NCBI GenBank assembly: GCA_902790675.1
Contig: CADASU010000001.1
Location: 186,001 to 250,000 of the forward strand
DNA: 64,000 bases
Direction: 5' to 3'
DNA from: Oscillospiraceae bacterium
GTDB taxonomy: Bacteria > Bacillota > Clostridia > Oscillospirales > Ruminococcaceae
Below, piece after piece: positions 44,699 to 53,732 of this stretch. The position numbers and the translations under genes are program-made. A model generated the notes under the pieces. The model did not search any database. It was not told the DNA's origin and worked only from the letters and a program-made list of their open reading frames with translations. Position 1 is the stretch's first letter, and every line of letters begins with the position of its first letter.

Positions 44699-44736
44699 GA
44701 TCCTTTATTAACCACTTAATTGGGAGGTTTTATTTT

Positions 44737-45432
44737 ATGAAACACGGTAAAAATTATAGAGAAAGTTTAAGTAAAATTCAAAAAGATAATTTATATGATA
44801 TTAAGGAAGCTTTTGAGTTAGTTGTTAGTTCTGCAAAAGCTAAATTTGATGAAACAGTTGAGCTTCACGTTAGACTAGGTGTTGACTCGCGTCATGCTGA
44901 TCAACAAGTTAGAGGAGCCGTTGTTCTACCAAATGGTACAGGTAAAAACATTAAAGTCTTAGTTTTTGCTAAAGAAAATAAATTCGAAGAAGCAAAGGCT
45001 GCAGGAGCCGATTATGTAGGTGGCGTTGAATTAGCTGAAAAAATTCAAAAAGAGAATTTTTTAGATTTTGACGTTGTTATTGCTTCTCCAGATATGATGC
45101 CTATAGTTGGTCGTTTAGGTAAGATTTTAGGGCCTAAAGGTTTAATGCCAAATCCTAAAGCAGGAACGGTGAATCCTGATGTTGCTAAGGCAGTAACAGA
45201 AGCTAAAGCAGGTAAAATTGAATATCGTTTGGATAAAACAAATATTATGCATTGCTCGATAGGAAAAATATCTTTTGGTGCAGAAAAATTAATTGAAAAC
45301 TTCGATGCTTTAATGTCTGCTATTGCAAAAGCAAGGCCAGCAGCTGCGAAAGGTCAGTATATTAAATCTTGTGTTACAGCAAGCACTATGGGCCCTGGAA
45401 TAAAAATTAATACATCAAAATACGGAAATTAA
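44737..45432 (+). CDS. rplA: Ribosomal protein L1
   Basis: 231 residues, full length; conserved [44 protein letters not shown] (given here in parts) and TMGPGIKI end. GGGAGG ribosome site. Likely also represses its own operon as in other bacteria. Confidence 0.98.
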   Translation: MKHGKNYRESLSKIQKDNLYDIKEAFELVVSSAKAKFDETVELHVRLGVDSRHADQQVRGAVVLPNGTGKNIKVLVFAKENKFEEAKAAGADYVGGVELAEKIQKENFLDFDVVIASPDMMPIVGRLGKILGPKGLMPNPKAGTVNPDVAKAVTEAKAGKIEYRLDKTNIMHCSIGKISFGAEKLIENFDALMSAIAKARPAAAKGQYIKSCVTASTMGPGIKINTSKYGN

Positions 45433-45460
45433 TTATTTATTAAACGAACATTTGGGTTGT

Positions 45461-45489
45461 TTGACAAATTAAATATTCTTTGATACAAT
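45461..45489 (+). promoter_or_regulatory. Promoter of rplJ-rplL
   Basis: TTGACA, 17-base spacer, TACAAT, 30 bases after rplA; start predicted near 45496. Confidence 0.85.
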
Positions 45490-45504
45490 TAATTTTAGCA
45501 GTGA

Positions 45505-45617
45505 TTTGCCCGTTTTTCTATAGACAGTAGGTGCCGTTTATTTTTGGTATAATGTGTATGTTTTTTTCACGCCTGCCGAGGAGAAACCGCAAAGAGATCG
45601 TTTTTTAGATCTTTATG
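45505..45617 (+). promoter_or_regulatory. Ribosomal protein L10 leader
   Basis: The RNA contains the L10(L12)4-binding kink-turn elements ATAGACAGTAGGTG and GCCTGCCGAGGAGAAACC placed as in the L10 leader of Firmicutes, followed by an AGATC / GATCT hairpin and a terminator. Excess L10-L12 complex would favour termination. Recognised by motif and position. Confidence 0.8.
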
Positions 45618-45650
45618 CCTTTCTCTTTGAATTGTGAGAAAGGTTTTTTG
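45618..45650 (+). terminator. Attenuator terminator in the L10 leader
   Basis: Stem CCTTTCTC / GAGAAAGG, ten-base loop, six T, about 95 bases before rplJ. Because rplJ lies downstream it must act conditionally. Confidence 0.8.
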
Positions 45651-45743
45651 TTTATTTTTAATTTCTAAATTAGAGAAACTGCTTATCACCTTGCGATATA
45701 TTTTTATAATTATTGATATTATATGAACGGAGGTGAAATACAA

Positions 45744-46304
45744 ATGCCAAGTGAAAGTACTTTAAAAACCAAACAACAATATGTTGCAGAGTTGGTGGAG
45801 AAAATTAAAGCATCATCTACTGGTATTATTGTTTCATATAAGGGAATTAATGTTGAAAATGATACTAAACTCAGAAAAGAAATGCGCGAAGCTGGTGTAG
45901 ATTATTTTGTTGTTAAAAATAGTATGCTGAGATTTGCATCAAAAGAAGTTGGTTATGATTTTGGTGATAATTTAACTGGAACAACAGCAATAGCTCTTAG
46001 CCCTGAAGATCCAGTATGTGTTGCAAAAATTTTAACTAAATATGCAAAAGACCTAAAAGATGAAACTGAGTTTGCAGTAAAAACAGGATTCTTAGATGGC
46101 GAAATAATAGACATAAACACTATAACAGAAATTGGTTCATTGCCAACAAAAGAGCAACTTATTGGTCAGTTGCTTAGTGTTTTGGTTGCTCCTATTCGTG
46201 GTCTTGCAATTTCACTTAATGCTATTGCAGAGAAAAATGAAAGTGGCGATAATGCTGAATCAGCAGAAGAACCATCTAGTGAAGATACATCTTCTGAGGA
46301 ATAG
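45744..46304 (+). CDS. rplJ: Ribosomal protein L10
   Basis: 186 residues: rRNA-binding N-terminal domain (KQQYVAELVEKIKAS, SYKGINVENDT) and the C-terminal helix that binds L7/L12 dimers, ending in an acidic Ser/Glu tail. ATG at 45744 with GGAGGTG upstream; an ATG at 45723 is in frame but precedes the ribosome site. Confidence 0.96.
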   Translation: MPSESTLKTKQQYVAELVEKIKASSTGIIVSYKGINVENDTKLRKEMREAGVDYFVVKNSMLRFASKEVGYDFGDNLTGTTAIALSPEDPVCVAKILTKYAKDLKDETEFAVKTGFLDGEIIDINTITEIGSLPTKEQLIGQLLSVLVAPIRGLAISLNAIAEKNESGDNAESAEEPSSEDTSSEE

Positions 46305-46397
46305 TTTTTAGCAATATTTGTTACTAAATGAGCAAATATTTATTTTGTACTTAATAATAATTTGAAAGTTTTAATTAATTATAGGAGGTTATACATC

Positions 46398-46769
46398 ATG
46401 GCTGATGTTTCAAAATTTATTGAAGAAATTAAAAGCCTATCAGTTCTAGAGTTAAATGAACTAGTTAAGGCAATAGAAGAAGAGTTTGGCGTTTCAGCAG
46501 CAGCTCCTGTTATGGTTAGTGGAGCAGCTGCAGGAGCAGATGGCGGAGCAGCTGAGAAAACTGAATTCGATGTTGTTTTAGTTGAAGCTGGCGGCAGCAA
46601 GATGAGCGTAATTAAACTTGTTAAAGAAATTACAGGTCTTGGCTTAAAAGACGCTAAAGCAATAGTTGACGGAGCTCCAAAACCTGTTAAAGAAGCTGTT
46701 GCTAAAGCTGAAGCTGAAGAAATGAAAGCTAAGCTAGAAGAAGCTGGCGCTAAAGTTGAATTGAAATAA
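46398..46769 (+). CDS. rplL: Ribosomal protein L7/L12
   Basis: Stalk protein that recruits translation GTPases. 123 residues: dimerising N-terminus ([18 protein letters not shown]), Ala/Gly-rich hinge (about 38-58), and the C-terminal factor-binding domain ([28 protein letters not shown]). ATG at 46398 with GGAGG upstream. An AATATTTG / CAAATATT stem (46313-46340) lies in the spacer after rplJ. A strong terminator follows instead of rpoB. Confidence 0.97.
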   Translation: MADVSKFIEEIKSLSVLELNELVKAIEEEFGVSAAAPVMVSGAAAGADGGAAEKTEFDVVLVEAGGSKMSVIKLVKEITGLGLKDAKAIVDGAPKPVKEAVAKAEAEEMKAKLEEAGAKVELK

Positions 46770-46781
46770 TCGTGTTATATA

Positions 46782-46813
46782 AAAAACGGCGCTTGTTTGG
46801 GCGCCATTTTTTT
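46782..46813 (+). terminator. Terminator after rplL
   Basis: GC-rich stem GGCGC / GCGCC with eight-base loop and seven T; ends the rplJL operon. Confidence 0.88.
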
Positions 46814-46879
46814 ATTTGCTTTTTATTTATAATTCTATATTAATAAAAATTTTAAATATGTAATATTATGTTTTTAAGA

Positions 46880-46908
46880 TTGATATTTTAATTATTATAT
46901 GATATTAT
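46880..46908 (+). promoter_or_regulatory. Promoter of pckG
   Basis: TTGATA, 17-base spacer, TATTAT; a TATAAT at 46906-46911 overlaps it. Confidence 0.6.
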
Positions 46909-46965
46909 AATACAGTGTCTTGTAGATAATAAAATAATAATACATAGCATAAGGAGTCTTGTTTT

Positions 46966-48735
46966 ATGTTAACAAATAATAAAAATGTTTTGAACTGGGT
47001 AGACGAAATGGTTTCTCTATGTAAACCCGACAAAGTTGTTTGGATCGATGGAAGTGAAGAACAGCTAACTGCGCTGAAAAAAGAAGCAGTTGAAACTAAA
47101 GAAATGATTGAATTAAATCAAGAAAAATTGCCCGGCTGTTTTTTACACAGAACTCAGCCTAATGATGTTGCTCGTGTTGAAGATAGAACTTTTATATGTT
47201 CAAAAACCAAAGAAAATGCTGGCCCAACCAATAATTGGTGCGATCCAAAAGAGATGTATGCAAAGCTAACGCCTTTATTTGATGGTGTTATGAAAGGCCG
47301 CACAATGTACGTTATTCCATATTCTATGGGTCCAATAGGATCGCCTCTCGCAAAAGTTGGTGTTGAATTAACAGATTCAATTTATGTTGTCTTGAATATG
47401 GATATTATGACACGTATGGGAAAATCAGCTTTTGAAAACTTAGCTGATGATTCTAATGACTTTGTTCGTGGATTGCATTCAAAAGCAAATGTAGATCCTG
47501 ACAATAGATATATTGTTCATTTCCCTGAAGATAATACAATATGGTCAATAAACTCTGCATATGGCGGAAATGTTTTACTTGGAAAGAAGTGCTTTGCCCT
47601 TAGAATTGCATCTTATCAAGGCAAAAATGAAGGCTGGATGGCTGAACATATGTTAATTTTAGGAATTGAAAATCCTCAAGGCGAAGTGAAATATGTTGCA
47701 GCAGCTTTCCCTTCAGCATGCGGTAAAACAAATCTCGCAATGTTAATTCCACCAGAAATATACAAAAAAGAAGGCTATAAAGTTTGGACAGTTGGCGACG
47801 ATATTGCATGGATTAAGCCAGGTAAAGACGGCAGACTGTATGCAATAAATCCAGAAAACGGTTTCTTTGGAGTTGCGCCAGGAACAAGCGAAAAATCCAA
47901 CTTTAATGCTCTAAAATCAACAAGAAAAAATACTATATTCACAAACGTTGCTCATAATTTAGACGACAACACAGTATGGTGGGAAGGTTTAGATAAGAAC
48001 CCGCCTACAAACGCAATGGACTGGACAGGAAAACCATGGAACGGCAAAGAATCTGACATAAAAGGTGCTCATCCAAACTCCAGGTTTACTGCTCCTGCTA
48101 AAAATTGTCCTTGCATAAGTTCAGAATTTGACAATCCAGAAGGCGTTCCTCTTTCTGCAATAATATTTGGTGGTAGACGTGCTAAAACTGCTCCATTGGT
48201 TTATCAATCATTTAACTGGGAACATGGTGTTTTTGTAGGTGCAACAATGGCTTCAGAAACAACAGCAGCTGCAACAGGTAAAGTAGGTGTTGTTAGGAGA
48301 GACCCGATGGCTATGCTTCCTTTCTGCGGATATCACATGGGAGATTACTTCAAACATTGGCTGGAAATGGGCGAAAAAGTTGGCGATAAAGCTCCTAAAA
48401 TATTTAACGTAAACTGGTTTAGAACAGATGCAGACGGGAACTTTATTTGGCCTGGCTTTGGAGACAACATGAGAGTTTTAATGTGGATTCTTGCTCGCTG
48501 CGACGAAAAGGTAGACGCAGTAGAAACAGCTATTGGATATGAGCCAAAACCAGAAGATATAAATACAGAAGGTTTAGATATAGACTCAAATGTAATAAAA
48601 GATCTTTTGTCTGTTGATAAAAATTTGTGGAAAGAAGAAGCTAACGGAATTGAAGAATTTTTCAAACAGTTTGGCGATAAACTTCCAGCAGAAATGAAAA
48701 CTCAACTTAATAACTTGAAAGACAGATTAGCTTAA
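46966..48735 (+). CDS. pckG: Phosphoenolpyruvate carboxykinase (GTP)
   Basis: Interconverts oxaloacetate and PEP with GTP/GDP; in fermenters it can fix CO2 onto PEP or feed gluconeogenesis. 589 residues with the GTP-enzyme P-loop FPSACGKTN containing the hyper-reactive Cys252, kinase-2 motif VGDDIAWI, and the guanine-binding FNWEHGVFVG region. It belongs to the GTP family, not the ATP-PckA family more usual in Firmicutes. Monocistronic, with own promoter and terminator. It may feed the glycogen pathway encoded 9 kb away, but this is inference. Confidence 0.96.
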   Translation: MLTNNKNVLNWVDEMVSLCKPDKVVWIDGSEEQLTALKKEAVETKEMIELNQEKLPGCFLHRTQPNDVARVEDRTFICSKTKENAGPTNNWCDPKEMYAKLTPLFDGVMKGRTMYVIPYSMGPIGSPLAKVGVELTDSIYVVLNMDIMTRMGKSAFENLADDSNDFVRGLHSKANVDPDNRYIVHFPEDNTIWSINSAYGGNVLLGKKCFALRIASYQGKNEGWMAEHMLILGIENPQGEVKYVAAAFPSACGKTNLAMLIPPEIYKKEGYKVWTVGDDIAWIKPGKDGRLYAINPENGFFGVAPGTSEKSNFNALKSTRKNTIFTNVAHNLDDNTVWWEGLDKNPPTNAMDWTGKPWNGKESDIKGAHPNSRFTAPAKNCPCISSEFDNPEGVPLSAIIFGGRRAKTAPLVYQSFNWEHGVFVGATMASETTAAATGKVGVVRRDPMAMLPFCGYHMGDYFKHWLEMGEKVGDKAPKIFNVNWFRTDADGNFIWPGFGDNMRVLMWILARCDEKVDAVETAIGYEPKPEDINTEGLDIDSNVIKDLLSVDKNLWKEEANGIEEFFKQFGDKLPAEMKTQLNNLKDRLA

Positions 48736-48796
48736 TTTTTATAAATTTTATAAGCTAAAATATATTTATTAAGCAAATAGTTCTAATATAGAAACT

Positions 48797-48839
48797 TAAA
48801 AAGTTAGTCTCTATTTCAACAACGAGATTAACTTTTTTT
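48797..48839. terminator. Bidirectional terminator between pckG and the TSUP genes
   Basis: Stem AAGTTAGTCTC / GAGATTAACTT with seven T on the plus strand and A-run before it; it overlaps the 3' end of the convergent TSUP gene. Confidence 0.82.
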
Positions 48840-49181
48840 ATGGAATAATTCTTTAATTCCAAAAATAAAAAGTAATAGAGAAAACAACTTCGAAATCCAA
48901 TATACTTGGACCAAAAACGCAACACAAATCCCCAAAAGCACTCCGATAATGCCAAAAATAATGGAAGAAGCTAAGGGCTTTGCATCTATTAATTTATTTT
49001 TCATATGCATAAAAATAGAAACTAAAGCAACCGGCAAAAAAAACAATATATTCATTCCCTGTGCATCCATCTGATCTACACCCGCAATAGTGGTTAAATA
49101 TATCATCAAAATAAAGCCGCCACCTAGTCCCATAGAGGCAGTAGTTCCAGATAATAAGCCCACCAACATTTTAATAATCAT
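48828..49181 (-). CDS. TSUP (TauE/SafE) permease, second half protein
   Basis: 117-residue protein with four helices and the family motif GTTASMGLGGGFI near its start. TSUP exporters of sulfite or organosulfur anions usually have eight helices in two repeats; here each repeat is a separate gene. ATG at 49181 overlaps the stop of the first half by four bases (ATGA), so equal amounts are likely. Substrate unknown. Confidence 0.82.
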   Translation of the reverse strand: MIIKMLVGLLSGTTASMGLGGGFILMIYLTTIAGVDQMDAQGMNILFFLPVALVSIFMHMKNKLIDAKPLASSIIFGIIGVLLGICVAFLVQVYWISKLFSLLLFIFGIKELFHKKS

Positions 49182-49531
49182 TTTAAAAACAACCTTATGC
49201 TTGAAATTATCATAATTAATCCAAATATTCTTCTTAAAAAATCAGTTTTTATTTTTTTGAGCAACCAACTGCCAATCAAAACCCCAACAATACCCATCGG
49301 AATATATCCTAAAGTATCTTGAACATTCAAATGTCCAGCCAAAAAATAGCCAATTAAACTAAGAAAACTCAAAATTGCAATAATAACAATAGATGTAGCA
49401 TGTGACTTTTTAGGACTAATTCCAGACTTTTCTAGCATAGGAACAACAATCATTCCCCCACCAGCACCAAACATTCCATTAAACACACCTGCTACTAAAC
49501 CCAAAATTTTATATTTCAATTTATTATTCAA
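49178..49531 (-). CDS. TSUP (TauE/SafE) permease, first half protein
   Basis: 117-residue protein with four helices and the repeat motif GVFNGMFGAGGGMIVVPML. TTG at 49531 is chosen because GGAGGGGG lies 8 bases upstream; GTG at 49549 is in the ribosome site. Partner of the next gene to form one transporter. Located just after the 6S RNA gene on the same strand, behind a terminator. Confidence 0.82.
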   Translation of the reverse strand: MNNKLKYKILGLVAGVFNGMFGAGGGMIVVPMLEKSGISPKKSHATSIVIIAILSFLSLIGYFLAGHLNVQDTLGYIPMGIVGVLIGSWLLKKIKTDFLRRIFGLIMIISSIRLFLK

Positions 49532-49550
49532 AATACAAACCCCCTCCACA

Positions 49551-49590
49551 CAAAAAATAAAGGCACTGTACTTAATATTAGCACAGTGCC
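49551..49590 (-). terminator. Terminator between 6S RNA and the TSUP genes
   Basis: Minus-strand stem GGCACTGT / ACAGTGCC with 13-base loop, then TTTATTTTTTG, directly before the ribosome site of the TSUP pair. Confidence 0.82.
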
Positions 49591-49630
49591 CAAATTTTAT
49601 ACCACGAAATAATAAAATATAATTATTTCG

Positions 49631-49793
49631 TTAATATTCAAAACAACCGCTTTGCCGTCGTGCATAGATTAAACCCGCAAAACACATCATGCGGTGGGTA
49701 AAGTGGTCTCAAATACTTCTCGCTCCCTTCATCTAGTCAAACACCAGGAGGTCTGCAGTCCATAATTGAAGGCCCAACTCCCAATAATAAATT
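49631..49793 (-). ncRNA. ssrS: 6S RNA
   Basis: Regulatory RNA that binds the main sigma factor-RNA polymerase by mimicking open promoter DNA. On the minus strand the conserved segments appear in order: CCTCCTGGTGTTTG, GAAGGGAGCGAGAAG, TTTGAGACCACTTTACCCACC, GCGGGTTTAATC and GCACGACGGCAAAGCGG, matching the bacterial 6S consensus around the central bubble. A promoter fits about 7 bases before the proposed 5' end. A further hairpin (CGAAATAAT / ATTATTTCG, 49605-49630) lies just downstream. Ends are approximate; no covariance search was possible. Confidence 0.78.
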
Positions 49794-49799
49794 GTTGGA

Positions 49800-49827
49800 T
49801 TTATATATGATAACACAAACTACTCAA
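49800..49827 (-). promoter_or_regulatory. Promoter of the 6S RNA gene
   Basis: Minus-strand TTGAGT, 16-base spacer, TATAAA. Confidence 0.6.
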
Positions 49828-49951
49828 AGCAGTCTTTCTACTTAAATTATATAATTTGTATCGTGTTTGTTCAATTGACAATATATACAAATATGTTTAG
49901 CATTTTATAAACAAAAAGTCAATAAAACTGCAAAGCCAAAACTTCAGTTAA

Positions 49952-50236
49952 CTATTCAAACAACTCATTCAACCTTTCAATAAACATATTTCCAATTTTT
50001 TGATATTCGTCATCATCATCTATTGTGGTTAATAGTTCTTCATTATTATCATAAACAACTTTTAAAATAATCAGCTCACCATAATCACTAGCAACATCTT
50101 GCTCGCTATCATAGTAAGGAATCATAGCACAATATAGCTGATCATTAACTTCCATAGAGTCGAGCATTTCAAACTGTTGGCTTTTACCTTCTTCATCGGT
50201 TAAAGTATATATAATTGGTTCATAATTATCACTCAT
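49952..50236 (-). CDS. DUF1292 protein
   Basis: 94-residue acidic protein typical of DUF1292 (YrzB-like): EPIIYTLTDEEGKSQQFEML, DQLYCAMIPY and a Glu/Asp-rich second half. Function unknown; in Firmicutes such genes often lie near the YrrK/IreB group, which is not seen here. ATG at 50236 with GAGGGTG upstream; the in-frame start at 50275 is rejected. Confidence 0.85.
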   Translation of the reverse strand: MSDNYEPIIYTLTDEEGKSQQFEMLDSMEVNDQLYCAMIPYYDSEQDVASDYGELIILKVVYDNNEELLTTIDDDDEYQKIGNMFIERLNELFE

Positions 50237-50455
50237 TTTAACACCCTCAAAAACTAAAAATTTAAATAATATCACAAAACTATTTTATAATATTTATAAC
50301 ACATTTGTCAAATATAAAATTAAAACAAAATAATTTTATTTAACGATTTTATTATATACAGAATAAAATATATTATGTAATTTTTGATTAAATTACATGA
50401 CTTTGGACCACAATAAAAATATAGATTGTGTTTCAAGCAAAGGAGTGTGCGTTTC

Positions 50456-50827
50456 ATGAACGTGAAACGAGGAGAAATTTATTATGCCGACTTAAGTCCT
50501 GTTATAGGATCAGAGCAAGGTGGAATACGTCCTGTTTTAATTGTTCAAAACGATATGGGAAACAAACATAGTCCAACTGTAATTGCAGCTGCAATTACTA
50601 GCCAATGCACTAAAGCCAAATTACCAACCCATATTGAAATTAACGGAAAGCAATGTGGTCTTCCAAAAAACTCCGTAGTATTGTTAGAGCAGGTTAGAAC
50701 AATTGATAAGCAGAGATTAAAAGAAAAAACTGGAGAATTAGATAAAGCTTGCATGAGTTGTGTAGATGATGCAATTTCAGTCAGTTTTGGCCTAAACTAT
50801 TTAACAAAAATTAACGAAGCTGTTTAA
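50456..50827 (+). CDS. MazF/PemK-family mRNA interferase (EndoA-like)
   Basis: Sequence-specific endoribonuclease toxin. 123 residues with the family start [30 protein letters not shown], the S/T-rich AAAITSQ and HIEI strands, and [10 protein letters not shown]. It resembles Bacillus NdoA/EndoA closely over the full length. ATG at 50456 has AAGGAG upstream. No MazE/NdoAI-like antitoxin frame is found in the 220 bases before it or after it; in Bacillus the antitoxin lies directly upstream. Confidence 0.92.
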   Translation: MNVKRGEIYYADLSPVIGSEQGGIRPVLIVQNDMGNKHSPTVIAAAITSQCTKAKLPTHIEINGKQCGLPKNSVVLLEQVRTIDKQRLKEKTGELDKACMSCVDDAISVSFGLNYLTKINEAV

Positions 50828-50828
50828 A

Positions 50829-50872
50829 AAAATGGCTTGGCACACTAAAATCCAAGCCATTAATAAATTTTA
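50829..50872 (+). terminator. Terminator after the MazF gene
   Basis: Stem ATGGCTTGG / CCAAGCCAT with 11-base loop followed by an AT-rich tail with TTTTATTT. Confidence 0.65.
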
Positions 50873-51008
50873 TTTAAAAATCAAATAATTAATACATAAG
50901 TGATAAAAAATAAAAAAATTAAAGTTATTATACTCAAGGGGGTTTCTTTTTTGTTCATTATGTCATATAATATCTTTAAGTGCTAAATTGATTGGAGATA
51001 TCAGAAAA

Positions 51009-52376
51009 ATGAATGATAATCTATTGCAAAATGTTAACAAAGTCCACTTTATTGGAATTGGTGGCTCTGGAATGTTCCCAATTGTTCAAATTCTAAACCA
51101 AAAAGGCTTTAAAATTACAGGCTCTGATAATAATGAATCAGATATTGTAAAAATGGTTAGAAATCTGGGAATTGAAGTTAGCATGAATCAAACAGCTGAA
51201 AATATAAAAGATGCTGATCTTATCATATATACATCCGCAATATTGGAAGATAATCCTGAACTTATAGGCGCAAAAAAAAGCGGAATAAAAACAATTGAAC
51301 GAAATGATATGCTAGGATATTTAACCAACCAATATTCAAATTGCATATGCGTTAGTGGAACTCACGGAAAAACAACAACAACCTCAATTTTAACTCAAAT
51401 TTTACTAGATGCGTCTATGGATCCATCAGCATTTATTGGAGGAAAATTAAAATCTATAAATGGTTACGCAAGAATAGGAAAATCTCAAATAATGACATGT
51501 GAAGCCTGTGAATATTCTAATCACTTTTTAAAACTAAACCCAGATATAACCATTGTTTTAAACATTGACAATGATCACATGGAATTTTTTAAAACGATGG
51601 AAAATGTAAAAAAATCATATAAAAAATTTTGTGAAAAAACTAGTAAAACAATAATATATAACGGTGATGACAAAAACGTTGTGGAAGTCATATCTAGTCT
51701 TAATAAGAGAACAATTTCTTTTGGATTTAATTCCACAAATGATTATTACCCAATTAACATAACAAAGATTTCCGGAATGCGAACACAATTCTCACTTTGC
51801 CATAAAGGATCCATAATATTAAAAGATTTGGAAATATTTGTTCCCGGAAAACACAATATTTTAAATACTGTAGCAGCAATAGTTGCCGCTATAGAAGTAA
51901 ACACACCTATTGAATATATTCCTAAAGGAGTTGCAAATTTTAAAGGAGCAGGAAGACGATTCGAGTTTATTGGTGAAATAAACGGAATAACTGTCGCTGA
52001 CGACTATGCACACCACCCAACTGAAATTGCAGCAACCCTGAAAGCTGCAAAAGAATGTGGCTTTAAAAAAGTTTGGGCTGTCCATCAACCGTTCACATAT
52101 TCCAGAACAAAAATGTTAATGGATGAATTCGCAAAATCACTCAGCATAGCAAACCACGTAGTTCTAACAGAAATAATGGGTTCACGAGAAAAAAATACAC
52201 TTGGAGTATATTCTAAAGATTTAGCTGAAAAAATAGATGGTTGCAAATGGTTCACAACACAAAATGAGGCGGCAAAATATGTTCTAAATAATGCTAAACC
52301 CGGCGACTTAGTAATAACCCTTGGATGTGGAGACATCTATAAATGTGCAAAAATAATGGTTTTCGGAAAATATTAA
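51009..52376 (+). CDS. murC: UDP-N-acetylmuramate--L-alanine ligase
   Basis: Adds L-Ala to UDP-MurNAc in peptidoglycan synthesis. 455 residues: N-terminal GIGGSGM UDP-binding loop, ATP motif SGTHGKTTTTS, central HMEFF region and C-terminal DDYAHHPTEI. ATG at 51009 with TGGAG upstream; TTG at 50988 precedes the ribosome site. Monocistronic with a clear terminator. Confidence 0.96.
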   Translation: MNDNLLQNVNKVHFIGIGGSGMFPIVQILNQKGFKITGSDNNESDIVKMVRNLGIEVSMNQTAENIKDADLIIYTSAILEDNPELIGAKKSGIKTIERNDMLGYLTNQYSNCICVSGTHGKTTTTSILTQILLDASMDPSAFIGGKLKSINGYARIGKSQIMTCEACEYSNHFLKLNPDITIVLNIDNDHMEFFKTMENVKKSYKKFCEKTSKTIIYNGDDKNVVEVISSLNKRTISFGFNSTNDYYPINITKISGMRTQFSLCHKGSIILKDLEIFVPGKHNILNTVAAIVAAIEVNTPIEYIPKGVANFKGAGRRFEFIGEINGITVADDYAHHPTEIAATLKAAKECGFKKVWAVHQPFTYSRTKMLMDEFAKSLSIANHVVLTEIMGSREKNTLGVYSKDLAEKIDGCKWFTTQNEAAKYVLNNAKPGDLVITLGCGDIYKCAKIMVFGKY

Positions 52377-52378
52377 AA

Positions 52379-52424
52379 TAAAAACTATTCTGTAAATTAT
52401 AACTTTCACAGAATAGTTTTTTGT
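52379..52424. terminator. Bidirectional terminator between murC and the AI-2E permease gene
   Basis: Stem AAAACTATTCTGT / ACAGAATAGTTTT with 14-base loop, T- and A-runs on both sides. Confidence 0.85.
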
Positions 52425-52453
52425 ATAAAAAATATAAAGTAAAAATAAACGAT

Positions 52454-53680
52454 TTATTCATCTTTATTTGATTTATCATTTGAAAAATCGGAATTATGAT
52501 TTAAATCGATTTGGTTTTTAATTTTAGATAATATACCAGTATCTTTCAAACATTCCATGTTTTCTTTTCTTTCTTCTTCCTTATTACTAATAAATTCGTC
52601 TATTAATTCCATACATATTGCCATAAGTGGCGTCCCTAAAAACAGCCCATATATTCCTAAAATTCCTCCAAATAACGTTATTCCCAAAATAGCATACAAA
52701 GGGCCAATTCCAACTGCTTGTCCAACAATTCTTGGGCCTATAAAATTAGCATCCAACTGTTGCAAAACCACAGCAATAATAATTGCAATAAAGAACTGAT
52801 GCATATCCCCTGCCATTAATGAAAGTATGCCCACCAAGCAAACTCCAATCATAGAGCCAAAGTATGGAATTACTGCACAAACAAAATAAAATAATGCTAA
52901 AACAACGCTATTATCAATTCCAAATATAGTTAAAAACATGCCCATAAAACACGAAACAACAAACGCATCAGTTACCTGCCCAAATATAAAAGTATACATT
53001 ACTTTAGCTATTCTACGGCCTAATCTTCCAATACGTTTAATAGTAATATCTTGGAACATTACCCTTGCAATTCTAACTGCAGTTTCTTTGAGAAATTTGC
53101 GATCTAAAAGCAAATATATAGAAATTATTGCACCAATTAAAAGGTTAAATATTCCAAAAAACAAACTCGTAATTCCATCAACATAGCTATTATAATCCGA
53201 AGAAACAAATGTTTTTGTTATATTATCCACAGACAAAGCATTTTTAATATTTTCGGCAATTTTTGCAAAAGGACCAGAACTATTTAAATTATTATTTATA
53301 AATGATTGTATTTCACTCAAATATTCTGGAACAGATTGAATGAAAGTAACTATGCTTCTATATATTATAGGACTCATCAGTAGAATGATCGATCCTACTA
53401 TAATCAATGCCAACAAAACAATCATTAATGTTGCTATTCCACGAACTCTTTTTACAATAAACTTTTTCTTAGTCTTTAAAAGCAAAGTTTCCAGTTTTTT
53501 GCAAATTGGAAAAAGCAAAAACGCAATAACCCCACCAATAATAAAAGGAGTAAAAAATCCTAAAATCTTATCAAACCACGATATTATCATACCAAAATTA
53601 TTAATTGTGTTGTACGCTAATATCACAAATATGCAAAATATTAATCTTACTATCCACATTCCAAGAGTATCTTTTTTCAT
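52454..53680 (-). CDS. AI-2E family membrane transporter
   Basis: 408-residue polytopic protein of the AI-2E (PerM/YdbI/YtvI) family, with paired N-terminal helices, a large middle soluble segment (about 95-170) and the C-terminal helices with FYFVCAVIPYFGSMIG and GPRIVGQAVGIGPLY signatures. Members export varied solutes or help sodium homeostasis; substrate not inferable. Acidic/Lys-rich C-terminal tail. Start ATG with GAGGTGGG. Confidence 0.88.
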   Translation of the reverse strand: MKKDTLGMWIVRLIFCIFVILAYNTINNFGMIISWFDKILGFFTPFIIGGVIAFLLFPICKKLETLLLKTKKKFIVKRVRGIATLMIVLLALIIVGSIILLMSPIIYRSIVTFIQSVPEYLSEIQSFINNNLNSSGPFAKIAENIKNALSVDNITKTFVSSDYNSYVDGITSLFFGIFNLLIGAIISIYLLLDRKFLKETAVRIARVMFQDITIKRIGRLGRRIAKVMYTFIFGQVTDAFVVSCFMGMFLTIFGIDNSVVLALFYFVCAVIPYFGSMIGVCLVGILSLMAGDMHQFFIAIIIAVVLQQLDANFIGPRIVGQAVGIGPLYAILGITLFGGILGIYGLFLGTPLMAICMELIDEFISNKEEERKENMECLKDTGILSKIKNQIDLNHNSDFSNDKSNKDE

Positions 53681-53732
53681 GATATTCCCACCTCTTAGAT
53701 TATAAATATTTCCCCACTACTCAATATAAAAA

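Noticed and set aside
45618..45650. Unconditional terminator between rplA and rplJ
   Set aside because: It lies after the rplJ promoter and within the L10 leader, so it is read as a conditional attenuator.
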